DNA of 12,885 bases, taken from contig CBDUBH010000095.1 of NCBI GenBank assembly GCA_965365345.1, forward strand, positions 1-12,885, in the 5' to 3' direction. The number at the start of each line of letters is the position of its first letter. Positions within the stretch are counted from its first letter, which is position 1. The DNA comes from CBDUBH01 sp965365345 (GTDB lineage: Bacteria > Bacteroidota > Ignavibacteria > Ignavibacteriales > SURF-24). Of this stretch, positions 6,054 to 12,885 are shown one piece after another. The translations under genes were made by a program, and so were the position numbers. Under the pieces are notes generated by a model. The model had not been told where the DNA came from. It worked only from the letters and a program-made list of their open reading frames with translations, and ran no database searches.

Positions 6054-8633
6054 ATGTTTCAAAAATTAAGAAATGTAATTTTCAGCAGTTATATTTTTGT
6101 TTCGCTTATACCTTTTGCGGTACTCGTTTTTATAACTTTATATCTGCTTTCGGATCATATAAAAGAAGATGTTCATGTAAAAAATAATCTTCTTGCCGAA
6201 CTTACCGCTAACGAAGTTTCCGTTTTTATTGATTCAAAATTCAGAGCGTTAAATGTTATTAGAGAATCTCTAAATAATAATTACGATAATGAAAAATCTT
6301 TAAATGATAATTTGCTTCGCGTTACTTTTAATAATTATGATTTTTTTGAAAGTATATTGATCATCAATGAAAATGGAATAATTGAAAACCTCGTTCCTTT
6401 TGATTCGTTATTTTTAGGATTTGATTTTTCTGCCAACAAATTTTTTAATGAAACCATAAATAATAATATACCTTATAATACTGAATCTTTTATTTCGCCC
6501 CGTACAAATCAGCCGACTGTAATAATTACGGTTCCATTTGATAAAGGCGTAATTGCCGGTTTTATAAATCTTTCAGAATTAAATGAGATCGTTACTAAAA
6601 TTACACCCGGCAAAAAAAGCAGCGCGGCAATTACAGATGCAAAAGGAATTTTTATAGCGCATACAGATCCCGAAAAAGTTGCCCAAATGGAGTACGAAGA
6701 AAATTATGATTTCTTAAAACAAAACATTAACAAAGAAGAAAATTTCTTCTGGCTTGATTATCAGGGAAAAGAAACTTTAACAAATATTGCTCTTGTTAAA
6801 CGTTTTGATTGGATTGTAATTGTTTATCAAGATGCCGATGAAGCTTTGGCTTCCATAAATGATATCACTAATATAACATATTGGGGAATCGGATTATCTT
6901 TTCTTTTAATTTTATTCACTGCTTTAAAAAGAACAAATACTGTTATAAAACCGATTTTAAGATTAACCGAAAAAACAAAAGAAGTTTCAGGCGGTGATTA
7001 TTCATCAAAATTAAAACACGAATACTATATTGAATTTAACAAGCTGATTGATGAATTCAACCTGATGATTGATAATATAAAACAAAGGGAAAAACATTAC
7101 AGCAGTATTTTTTATAACAGTAAAACCAAAATGCTTCTTGTAAATAATTTTACCAATGAAATTGTTGATATAAATTCCGATGCCGCCGCATTTTTCGGCA
7201 GTTCGCCGGAATTGTTAAAAGGCAGATCTTTGAATGCTCTCCGTTACAAAGTTTTTTTTGAAAATTTAATGGATGAAAAAAAATCAGTAAAAAATTACAT
7301 TGCAGATGTTGTTATTAACGGCGTGGAAAAATTTGTGGACATTTATGTTTCGCCGATAGAACTTGAAGAAAAATCTTTAAGCTATTATATAATTCACGAT
7401 ATAACCGATAGAATAATTGCCGAGCGTAATCTTGAAAATTATAAAACACATCTTGAAAATCTTGTTGAAGAACGAACCGATGAATTAAAAATAGTAAATC
7501 AAAAATTAGCATCCGAAATTGAAAAATTAAAGTTAACGGAAGAAAAATTACGGGATCAATTAACATTCTTTTCAATTGTGCTTAACACTGTTCCCGTGCC
7601 GATCTTTATTAGAGATAGAAATAAATATTATATCAATTGCAATAAATATTTCGAATCTTTCATTGGAAAATCAAGAAGCGAAATTATTGGAAAACATATT
7701 ACAGAAGTAATTGAAGAACCTTACGCTTCAAAATATTCCGAAATGGATGACAGGATTCTGGCAGGCGAAAAAGTTCAGGTTTACGAATATAAATTCCGGA
7801 ATGCAGAAGGCGAAATAAAAGATGTGATTTTCAGCAAAGCCGTATTAATAAACAGTGAAGGTCAAAATACGGGAGTAGTGGGATCTTTTCAGGATATTAC
7901 AGAACAAAAAATTTTGCAGGAAGAAATAATTAAAGCATTGGATTCCGAAAAAGAATTGAATGAACTTAAAACAAGATTTATTTCTACAACTTCTCACGAA
8001 TTCAGAACTCCGCTTACTGCAATTCTTTCCTCTGCCGATCTTCTTGAACTTTACGGAAGAAACTGGCCTGCTGAAAAATATTTAAAACATACAAATCAAA
8101 TAAGGCGCTCGGTAAAATATATGACCGAACTGCTCGATGATATTTTAACTATAAGCAAAACCGAAAGCGGAAAATTAGTGTATAATCCGGATAAATGTAA
8201 CTTGCCGGAAATTTGCTCGGAAGTTTGGGAATCGGTAAAAGTTAAGGCAAAAGAAGATCATAATTTTAATTTTGAATATTTAATTAATCAAAAATATTTT
8301 TATATTGATGAAAAATTGCTCAAACAAATTTTGAGTAATCTTCTTTCAAATGCGATCAAATATTCGCCCGAAGGCGGTAACATAAAACTCTGCGTTTCGT
8401 TAAATGATAACAATTTGGAATTTAAGATAAGTGATGAAGGAATTGGAATTCCCGATGACGAAAAGAAAAATTTATTCGTTCCTTTTTACAGATCAAAAAA
8501 TGCGGCTACAATTCCCGGTACAGGATTAGGACTTTCGATTGTAAATAAATCAGTTGAATTGCACGGCGGAAAATTATCTTTCGAAAGCCAATTAAATAAA
8601 GGAAGCATTTTTACCGTTACAATTCCCGTTTAA
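6054..8633 (+). CDS. Membrane sensor histidine kinase (Cache-like sensor, HAMP, two PAS, HisKA, HATPase)
   Basis: Domains of this 859-residue protein in order: first membrane helix (about 10-32), an extracytoplasmic region of about 235 residues fitting a double Cache sensor (33-270; AAITDAKGIFIAHTDPEKV near 191-209 is typical), second membrane helix (about 275-292), HAMP (about 292-345), PAS (about 346-455), coiled coil (about 455-505), second PAS with PAC-like end FQDITEQK (about 505-620), HisKA with STTSHEFRTPL (phosphoacceptor His648), and HATPase_c with N box Asn766, G1 DEGIGIP (794-800) and G2 GTGLGLSIV (822-830). All catalytic boxes are intact. No receiver is fused, so phosphate must go to separate proteins, most simply the two receivers that follow. 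The AGG just before the stop of the binding-protein gene may serve as its ribosome site. The upstream lipoprotein is the probable ligand-binding partner of the Cache region. Confidence 0.95.
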   Translation: MFQKLRNVIFSSYIFVSLIPFAVLVFITLYLLSDHIKEDVHVKNNLLAELTANEVSVFIDSKFRALNVIRESLNNNYDNEKSLNDNLLRVTFNNYDFFESILIINENGIIENLVPFDSLFLGFDFSANKFFNETINNNIPYNTESFISPRTNQPTVIITVPFDKGVIAGFINLSELNEIVTKITPGKKSSAAITDAKGIFIAHTDPEKVAQMEYEENYDFLKQNINKEENFFWLDYQGKETLTNIALVKRFDWIVIVYQDADEALASINDITNITYWGIGLSFLLILFTALKRTNTVIKPILRLTEKTKEVSGGDYSSKLKHEYYIEFNKLIDEFNLMIDNIKQREKHYSSIFYNSKTKMLLVNNFTNEIVDINSDAAAFFGSSPELLKGRSLNALRYKVFFENLMDEKKSVKNYIADVVINGVEKFVDIYVSPIELEEKSLSYYIIHDITDRIIAERNLENYKTHLENLVEERTDELKIVNQKLASEIEKLKLTEEKLRDQLTFFSIVLNTVPVPIFIRDRNKYYINCNKYFESFIGKSRSEIIGKHITEVIEEPYASKYSEMDDRILAGEKVQVYEYKFRNAEGEIKDVIFSKAVLINSEGQNTGVVGSFQDITEQKILQEEIIKALDSEKELNELKTRFISTTSHEFRTPLTAILSSADLLELYGRNWPAEKYLKHTNQIRRSVKYMTELLDDILTISKTESGKLVYNPDKCNLPEICSEVWESVKVKAKEDHNFNFEYLINQKYFYIDEKLLKQILSNLLSNAIKYSPEGGNIKLCVSLNDNNLEFKISDEGIGIPDDEKKNLFVPFYRSKNAATIPGTGLGLSIVNKSVELHGGKLSFESQLNKGSIFTVTIPV

Positions 8634-8642
8634 GGAGACCGC

Positions 8643-9050
8643 ATGAAAAAAGTATTGGTTGTTGATGATTCGAAAGATATTGTTTCATCTTTAGTTGATC
8701 TGCTTCAAGAATCAGACTTTTTTGTACTCACTGCAAATAATGCAATGGAAGGAATAAGAATTGCAAAAGAAGATCTGCCCGATCTTATATTGTGTGATAT
8801 TTTAATGCCCGAAACAAACGGATTTGATTATTTGGAAATCTTAAAAAATGACTACAGCACAAAAGAAATTCCGGTAATTTTGATTTCAGCAAAAGCAGAA
8901 AAATCAGATGTAAAACTCGGAATGGAATTAGGGGCTGAGGAATATTTTATAAAACCTTTTGATTCATTGGAACTTCTTAAAACTATAAATAAAATTCTGG
9001 ATAATATTCATTTAAAAAATTCAGATGGAAAAAAAGATTTTAATAATTGA
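8643..9050 (+). CDS. Stand-alone response regulator receiver (CheY-like)
   Basis: A 135-residue single receiver domain with acidic pair Asp8/Asp9, phosphoacceptor Asp52 (ILCDILMP), Ser82 in the Thr/Ser switch position (LISAKAE) and Lys104 (FIKPFD). There is no output domain; the last 15 residues are a polar tail. It has the best ribosome-binding site of the operon: TAAGGAGACCGCATG, in which AAGGAG overlaps the stop codon of the kinase gene. The adjacent kinase is its likely phosphodonor. Single receivers act through protein contact, as phosphate shuttles or as phosphate sinks; which applies here is unknown. Its 3' end overlaps the next gene by 26 nt. Confidence 0.93.
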   Translation: MKKVLVVDDSKDIVSSLVDLLQESDFFVLTANNAMEGIRIAKEDLPDLILCDILMPETNGFDYLEILKNDYSTKEIPVILISAKAEKSDVKLGMELGAEEYFIKPFDSLELLKTINKILDNIHLKNSDGKKDFNN

Positions 9051-9783
9051 AGATGATCACACGATCAGAATGAATTTATGCGAACTTCTTGAAGAAAGCG
9101 GCTTCAAAATTTTTACTGCCGCCACGGGAAGAGAAGGATTAAAAAGCGCAAAAGAAAATCTGCCTGATCTTATCATTTCCGATATTATGCTTCCGGATAT
9201 TGACGGATTTGAAATTATTGAAGAAGCAAACAAAACAAAATCTCTATCAGTAATTCCGTTTATTTTTCTTACGGCAAAATCTGAGATTCAGGATATGCGG
9301 AAAGGCATGTTGAAAGGCGCGGCAGATTATATAATCAAACCATACGACGCAGTTGAAATTTTAAAAGTTATTGAACTTCGCCTGAAAAAATCAGAAGATC
9401 TGAAAGAACATTTCAGCACGAAAAAAAAGAACGAAAGCAAACCGCTTAATCATGATGATAAAATTGTTGTGCAGGTAAACGGAAAACCTGTCTTTGTAAA
9501 ATTGAATCAGATAATCTGCATCACTTCCGAAAATGTTTACACAAATATTTATTTAAAAGATTCCAAACCGCTTTTAGTAAGAAAATCCATGAAGGAGTGG
9601 GAAGAAATTTTACCGCAAAATTTATTTATAAGAATTCACAGAAGCACAATAATAAATTCCGATCATATACAAAAAATTGAAAAATGGTTTAACCGCGGTT
9701 ACAAAGTTTTTATGAATCACTCAACTCAGAGTTTTATCATAAGTCAAAGATACGCCCTTAATTTAAAGGAAAAGATGATCTGA
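9025..9783 (+). CDS. LytTR-family response regulator (receiver plus LytTR DNA-binding domain)
   Basis: The 252-residue protein has an N-terminal receiver (1-120; Asp10/Asp11, phosphoacceptor Asp53, Thr83, Lys105), a charged linker (about 121-143) and a C-terminal LytTR domain (about 145-252) with the characteristic LVRKSMKEWEEILP and FIRIHRSTIINSDHI. LytTR proteins bind DNA as dimers, often at paired repeats, and usually activate transcription. The start at 9025 lies inside the preceding receiver gene (26-nt overlap, different frame). It gives MEKKILIIEDD, the expected first strand of a receiver, so it is very likely right. It is the last gene of the operon and the probable transcriptional output of the binding protein-kinase pathway. 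Its receiver is strikingly like that of the receiver-kinase gene starting at 10232. Confidence 0.95.
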   Translation: MEKKILIIEDDHTIRMNLCELLEESGFKIFTAATGREGLKSAKENLPDLIISDIMLPDIDGFEIIEEANKTKSLSVIPFIFLTAKSEIQDMRKGMLKGAADYIIKPYDAVEILKVIELRLKKSEDLKEHFSTKKKNESKPLNHDDKIVVQVNGKPVFVKLNQIICITSENVYTNIYLKDSKPLLVRKSMKEWEEILPQNLFIRIHRSTIINSDHIQKIEKWFNRGYKVFMNHSTQSFIISQRYALNLKEKMI

Positions 9784-9808
9784 AAAATTTTCATCTAATA
9801 AAATTTTT
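9783..9808 (+). terminator. Weak AT-only hairpin after the LytTR gene
   Basis: AAAAATTTT (9783-9791) and AAAATTTTT (9800-9808) form a perfect 9-bp inverted repeat with an 8-nt loop directly at the operon end. It contains no GC pair, so it is a poor intrinsic terminator; its position is the main argument. Confidence 0.3.
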
Positions 9809-9938
9809 AAAAAATATTTTTCTTTCTTAAAAATACCTCTTATAAACTTAGATAGATCAATTAAAAGTTTCAGTCAATTATTTCAATATCGATTTGCAAT
9901 AAAAAAATATCAAATTGCACGATAGGAAATTTTATTCT

Positions 9939-10038
9939 GTCATTTCGAACGGAGTGAGAAATCTTTAAAGATATCTCAATCATCCCTCCTTCGATATCAC
10001 AAATGCGAATTAACTTTTAGAACGAAGAAAGAAATTCT
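9939..10038. repeat. Degenerate intergenic repeat element (GTCATTTCGAACGGAGTGAG type)
   Basis: GTCATTTCGAACGGAGTGAG and the following AAATCT (9939-9964) match a word I recall as a dispersed intergenic repeat in Bacteroidota and related genomes. A diverged second copy, GAACGAAGAAAGAAATTCT, lies at 10020-10038 in the same orientation. Within the first copy ATTTC and GAAAT can pair. The two copies may bound one degenerate element. Only the two local copies are seen in the window; wider dispersal is recalled knowledge. Confidence 0.45.
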
Positions 10039-10114
10039 ACATAAAATAATAACAGATTTTATACAGAATTTTAGTTTCGAAAAAAATAAAAAGTGAAATT
10101 CCCATAAATAGCTA

Positions 10115-10171
10115 CTCGCTGAATTTCGCAAATCACTCGTTTACAACATCAATGGCTCGCTTGCAACAATC
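10115..10171. repeat. Three imperfect CTCG-initial repeats with about 20-nt period
   Basis: CTCG occurs at 10115, 10136 and 10156. The last two units, CTCGTTTACAAC and CTCGCTTGCAAC, agree at 10 of 12 positions, and the first resembles them more loosely (CTCGCTGAATTTCGCAA). The spacing of 20-21 nt is close to two helical turns, and the block lies about 60-115 nt before the receiver-kinase gene, so it could be an operator array. A decayed element is equally possible. Confidence 0.3.
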
Positions 10172-10231
10172 ATTTAAATTATTGAATTAATTTTACCGAA
10201 AATTCACTAATTAAAATTCAGGATTTAATTA

Positions 10232-11317
10232 ATGAATAAAATATTGATCGTTGAAGATGAACCGGTTGTGCTTAATAATTTAGCTGATCTTATAGAATCA
10301 TCCGGTTACGAAACCATTCTCGCAAAAAACGGCGAAGAAGCAATTGATCTTGTAAACTCTTTAACTCCCGATCTTATAATTTCTGATATAAATATGCCGA
10401 AAAAAAACGGCTACGAAGTTTTAAATGAACTTCAAAAAAGTGAGATCACATCTTCAATTCCTTTTATTTTTTTAACAGCAAAAACAGATATGAAAGATCT
10501 TCGCGAGGGAATGAATGCCGGCGCGGATGATTACATAATAAAACCATACGATGCGCAGGAATTGATCAAAGCAATAGAAATCAGATTAGGTAAAAAACAA
10601 AGAGCTGAAAAGGAACTTGAAAATCTGCGAAACAGCATTGCCAAATATGTTCCTCATGAATTAAGAACTCCGCTTGTGGCAATTTCGGGATACTCACAAT
10701 TTATTTTGGAAGATTATAATTCGCATTCATCAAATGAAATTTATGAAATGGTTTCGCGTATAAGAGCCGGAAATTTGCGGCTTCATAAAACGATCGAAAA
10801 ATTTATTCTTTACAGCGAACTTGTGATCCTGCAAAAAGATAAAATCAATTTACCGATTATAAAAAATCAAATTACACAAGACGCGGATCAAGTAATTAAA
10901 GATACAGTTATAAAAAAATCAGATGAATTTCAAAGAAGAAAAGATCTTAAAGTGAATCTGCAAAAATGCTCGCTAAAAATAAGTGAAAATTATCTGCGGA
11001 CTTTGATTTCGGAAATAATAGAAAACGCATTCAAATTTTCATACGCTGAAAATCAGATCAGTATTTGCGGGAAAAATTCAGGCGAATATTACAAAATTAA
11101 AATTAAAGATAATGGCAGAGGAATGTCGCAAGAACAGATAAATAAAATAAATGCATTCATTCAATTTGACAGGGAAGAATATCAGCAATCCGGAAATGGT
11201 TTGGGATTAATAATTTCAAAAATGATAAGCGAAATATTTGAAAGCGAGTTTTTGATAAACGGAGATTTATCATCTTTTACGGAAGTAACAATAAAAATTA
11301 AAAAGCATAATAATTAA
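10232..11317 (+). CDS. Soluble receiver-histidine kinase fusion
   Basis: The 361-residue protein has an N-terminal receiver (1-120; acidic Glu8-Asp9-Glu10, phosphoacceptor Asp52, Thr82, Lys104), a short helical linker (about 120-140), a HisKA-like helix with YVPHELRTPL (His142) and an HATPase_c domain with N box IIENAFKFS (Asn265), G1 DNGRGM (293-298) and G2 GNGLGL (321-326). All boxes are present. There is no membrane helix or PAS domain, so the receiver is the likely input: phosphorylation of Asp52 would gate kinase activity, as in other receiver-first kinases. The phosphodonor could be the kinase at 6054. There is no DNA-binding output. The gene is followed after 12 nt by a chemoreceptor gene, so both are probably cotranscribed. 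The receiver nearly matches that of the LytTR gene in several blocks (see findings). Confidence 0.93.
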   Translation: MNKILIVEDEPVVLNNLADLIESSGYETILAKNGEEAIDLVNSLTPDLIISDINMPKKNGYEVLNELQKSEITSSIPFIFLTAKTDMKDLREGMNAGADDYIIKPYDAQELIKAIEIRLGKKQRAEKELENLRNSIAKYVPHELRTPLVAISGYSQFILEDYNSHSSNEIYEMVSRIRAGNLRLHKTIEKFILYSELVILQKDKINLPIIKNQITQDADQVIKDTVIKKSDEFQRRKDLKVNLQKCSLKISENYLRTLISEIIENAFKFSYAENQISICGKNSGEYYKIKIKDNGRGMSQEQINKINAFIQFDREEYQQSGNGLGLIISKMISEIFESEFLINGDLSSFTEVTIKIKKHNN

Positions 11318-11329
11318 AGCGGAGTAAAT

Positions 11330-12885
11330 ATGAATTGGTTTAAAAACTTAAAAATCGGAACTAAGTTGCAGATCAGCTTTGCAATTGTGGCTTTGATAAC
11401 AGCTCTTGTTGGATATGTCGGATTTAGCAATATCAGCAAACTTGAAAAAGCAGATAAAGAATTATATGAAATTATTACAGTTCCATTAGCATATGCCGAA
11501 GCTTTGACGGATAATTTTCAACATATTAGAGTTGCTTGTAGAGACATGGTAATGCTAAACGATGTTGAGGCAATCAGAAAAAGAATAGAAGACAGGAAAA
11601 CCTATTCTGCGGAAATAACAAAAAATGCGGATCTATATGAAAAATCATTGATAACAGAAAAAGGCAAAAAATTATTTGCCGAATTTACAGAAAACAGAAA
11701 ACAATATTTAAAAGATCTTGCACAAATTGAAGCTTATGCTTTGGCAAATGATGATATCGCCGGACTTGAATTTTTAAATAACGGAAGCATTGCAAACACC
11801 GAAAAACTTGAACTTGATCTAATTGATCAAATGGTTGAATTAAAAGTAGAACTCGGGAAAGAAATTGCAGATCAAAATTTGGAATTGGCAAATTCAACTT
11901 CAAGATTAATGATGATCTTGGTAATTCTTGGAACTTTAGTGGCAATCGGATTCGGATATTTTATTTCTAATCTAATAAAAAATCCCGTTCAAAAATTATT
12001 GAACATGGCACAGGAACTTCAAAAAGGACATGTAAAAGCAAGAGCAAATGTTGAAACGGAAGATGAAATCGGAGTTGCCGCAAAAACTCTTGATCAATTT
12101 GCTTTGCAGCTTGAACAATTTACAGATGCAATGCACTTGGTTGCAGATGGAAACACTACTATTTCAGTTCCGGTTTATGATAGTGAAGATAGAATTGCTC
12201 CATCATTAAATAAACTTACTTCAACTTTGCGCGATTTGATAAGTGAAACAAATTCGCTTACACTTGCAGCAAAAGAAGGTAATCTGGAAGTCCGTGGAAA
12301 CGCAGCAAAATTTAATGGCGGTTATAAAGAAATTTTAGCCGGAATTAACGACACTCTCGAAACGATAGTTAATGAAATTAAAGATGCGAGCGTTGTACTT
12401 GAAAAAGTTGCAAGCGGAGATCTTACAGTTAGAGTTGAAGGAAACAAAAACGGATTTTACAAACAACATCAGGAAATGGTAAATAGTTTATCAGAATCTT
12501 TAAGCGGTCTTATTTCAGAAGTTAATCAGGCAGTTCACGCAACTGCAAGTTCTGCTGCTGAAATCTCATCATCAAGTGAACAAATGGCTGCAGGCGCGCA
12601 TGAACAGACTCAGCAAGTTACCGAAGTTGCAGGTGCAATCGAAGAGATGACTAGAACAATAATTGAAACTACGCAAAGTGTAACCGAAGCCGCTTCACTT
12701 TCAAATAAATCGAGTTCGGAAGCTGAAAAAGGATTTAAGAAAATTGAAGATACAAAAGCAGGTATGCAGAAAATTGTTAATTCGTCCGAAGAAACTGCAA
12801 AGATCATTACTTCTTTATCAACAAAATCAGATCAGATCGGTGAAATAACTCAAGTGATTGATGATATTGCTGATCAGACAAATTT
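11330..12885 (+). CDS. Methyl-accepting chemotaxis protein with multiple HAMP units (partial, 3' end outside window)
   Basis: From ATG 11330 the frame stays open to the window end (518 codons). The start is supported by GGAG 5 nt upstream. The N terminus MNWFKNLKIGTKLQISF leads into a first membrane helix (about 13-33), a periplasmic four-helix-type sensor (about 34-190) and a second membrane helix (about 192-214). Four HAMP-like units follow: LIKNPVQKLLNMAQELQKG (from 215), the MHLVADGNTTISVPV unit (from 266), the LAAKEGNLEVRGNAAKFNGGY unit (from 311) and the VLEKVASGDLTVRVEGN unit (from 356). From about 400 the methylation helix and signalling bundle begin (SSAAEISSSSEQMAAGAHEQTQQV, GAIEEMTRTI, then DDIADQTN at the edge). 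The conserved hairpin tip and C terminus lie beyond the window. It should relay a periplasmic or membrane signal to CheA/CheW, or perhaps to the kinase encoded just upstream. Confidence 0.95.
   Translation, partial: MNWFKNLKIGTKLQISFAIVALITALVGYVGFSNISKLEKADKELYEIITVPLAYAEALTDNFQHIRVACRDMVMLNDVEAIRKRIEDRKTYSAEITKNADLYEKSLITEKGKKLFAEFTENRKQYLKDLAQIEAYALANDDIAGLEFLNNGSIANTEKLELDLIDQMVELKVELGKEIADQNLELANSTSRLMMILVILGTLVAIGFGYFISNLIKNPVQKLLNMAQELQKGHVKARANVETEDEIGVAAKTLDQFALQLEQFTDAMHLVADGNTTISVPVYDSEDRIAPSLNKLTSTLRDLISETNSLTLAAKEGNLEVRGNAAKFNGGYKEILAGINDTLETIVNEIKDASVVLEKVASGDLTVRVEGNKNGFYKQHQEMVNSLSESLSGLISEVNQAVHATASSAAEISSSSEQMAAGAHEQTQQVTEVAGAIEEMTRTIIETTQSVTEAASLSNKSSSEAEKGFKKIEDTKAGMQKIVNSSEETAKIITSLSTKSDQIGEITQVIDDIADQTN

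Larger units (their letters stand above)
9784..10231. other. Intergenic region with degenerate repeats, no gene
   Basis: About 450 nt with stops in all frames and no recognisable protein. It contains an intergenic repeat word with a second diverged copy (9939-10038), the palindrome ATCTTTAAAGAT (9961-9972) and a three-fold CTCG-initial repeat (10115-10171). The promoter of the downstream receiver-kinase gene must lie here. CAGGA at about 10219 may be its weak ribosome site. Confidence 0.6.

Noticed and set aside
10150..10172. TGGCTCGCTTGCA as a sigma-54 -24/-12 promoter for the receiver-kinase gene
   Set aside because: GG and GC are only 7 nt apart, too close for a functional -24/-12 element.
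11685..12807. Minus-strand frames inside the MCP gene
   Set aside because: They are antisense shadows of a strongly supported chemoreceptor frame.

Overview
The window reads as chromosomal DNA of an AT-rich member of the Bacteroidota/Ignavibacteriota (FCB) group. The inference rests on the low GC content, weak or absent Shine-Dalgarno sequences at several genes, a tRNA gene without an encoded CCA end, abundant histidine kinases with a LytTR regulator, and an intergenic word (GTCATTTCGAACGGAGTGAG) that I recall from such genomes. The phylum is an inference; no marker gene is present.

Layout. 1-2716 (minus): a two-component pair, an NtrC-type sigma-54-dependent response regulator followed (ATGA overlap) by its presumed histidine kinase. 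The kinase reading frame is broken by an in-frame TAA directly before the G1 box of its ATPase domain, and the rest of the domain continues in the same frame to the window edge. 2717-3004: a large inverted repeat next to the regulator start, then a tRNA-Lys(TTT) with promoter and a strong intrinsic terminator. 3005-3560: AT-rich non-coding DNA. 3562-4419 (minus): a secreted esterase of the esterase D/feruloyl-esterase fold. 4420-4943: non-coding.

4944-9783 (plus) is a tight four-gene signalling operon: a lipoprotein solute-binding protein of the branched-chain amino acid (Leu/Ile/Val-binding) type with no permease or ATPase beside it, a membrane histidine kinase (Cache-like sensor, HAMP, two PAS), a stand-alone receiver and a receiver-LytTR transcription factor. 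The simplest reading is that the binding protein is the ligand-sensing partner of the kinase, which phosphorylates the receivers. 9784-10231 is non-coding and holds degenerate repeats. 10232-11317 is a soluble receiver-histidine kinase fusion whose receiver closely resembles that of the LytTR protein, followed 12 nt later by a chemoreceptor (MCP) with a four-helix-type sensor and about four consecutive HAMP-like units. The MCP is cut off by the window end.

Together this is a dense sensory island: three kinases (one broken), four receivers and one MCP in 12.9 kb. I see no transposase, CRISPR array, phage gene or defence system. The parts best worth a second look are the interrupted kinase, the binding-protein-coupled kinase operon with the receiver shared between a LytTR protein and a kinase, and the poly-HAMP MCP next to a soluble kinase.
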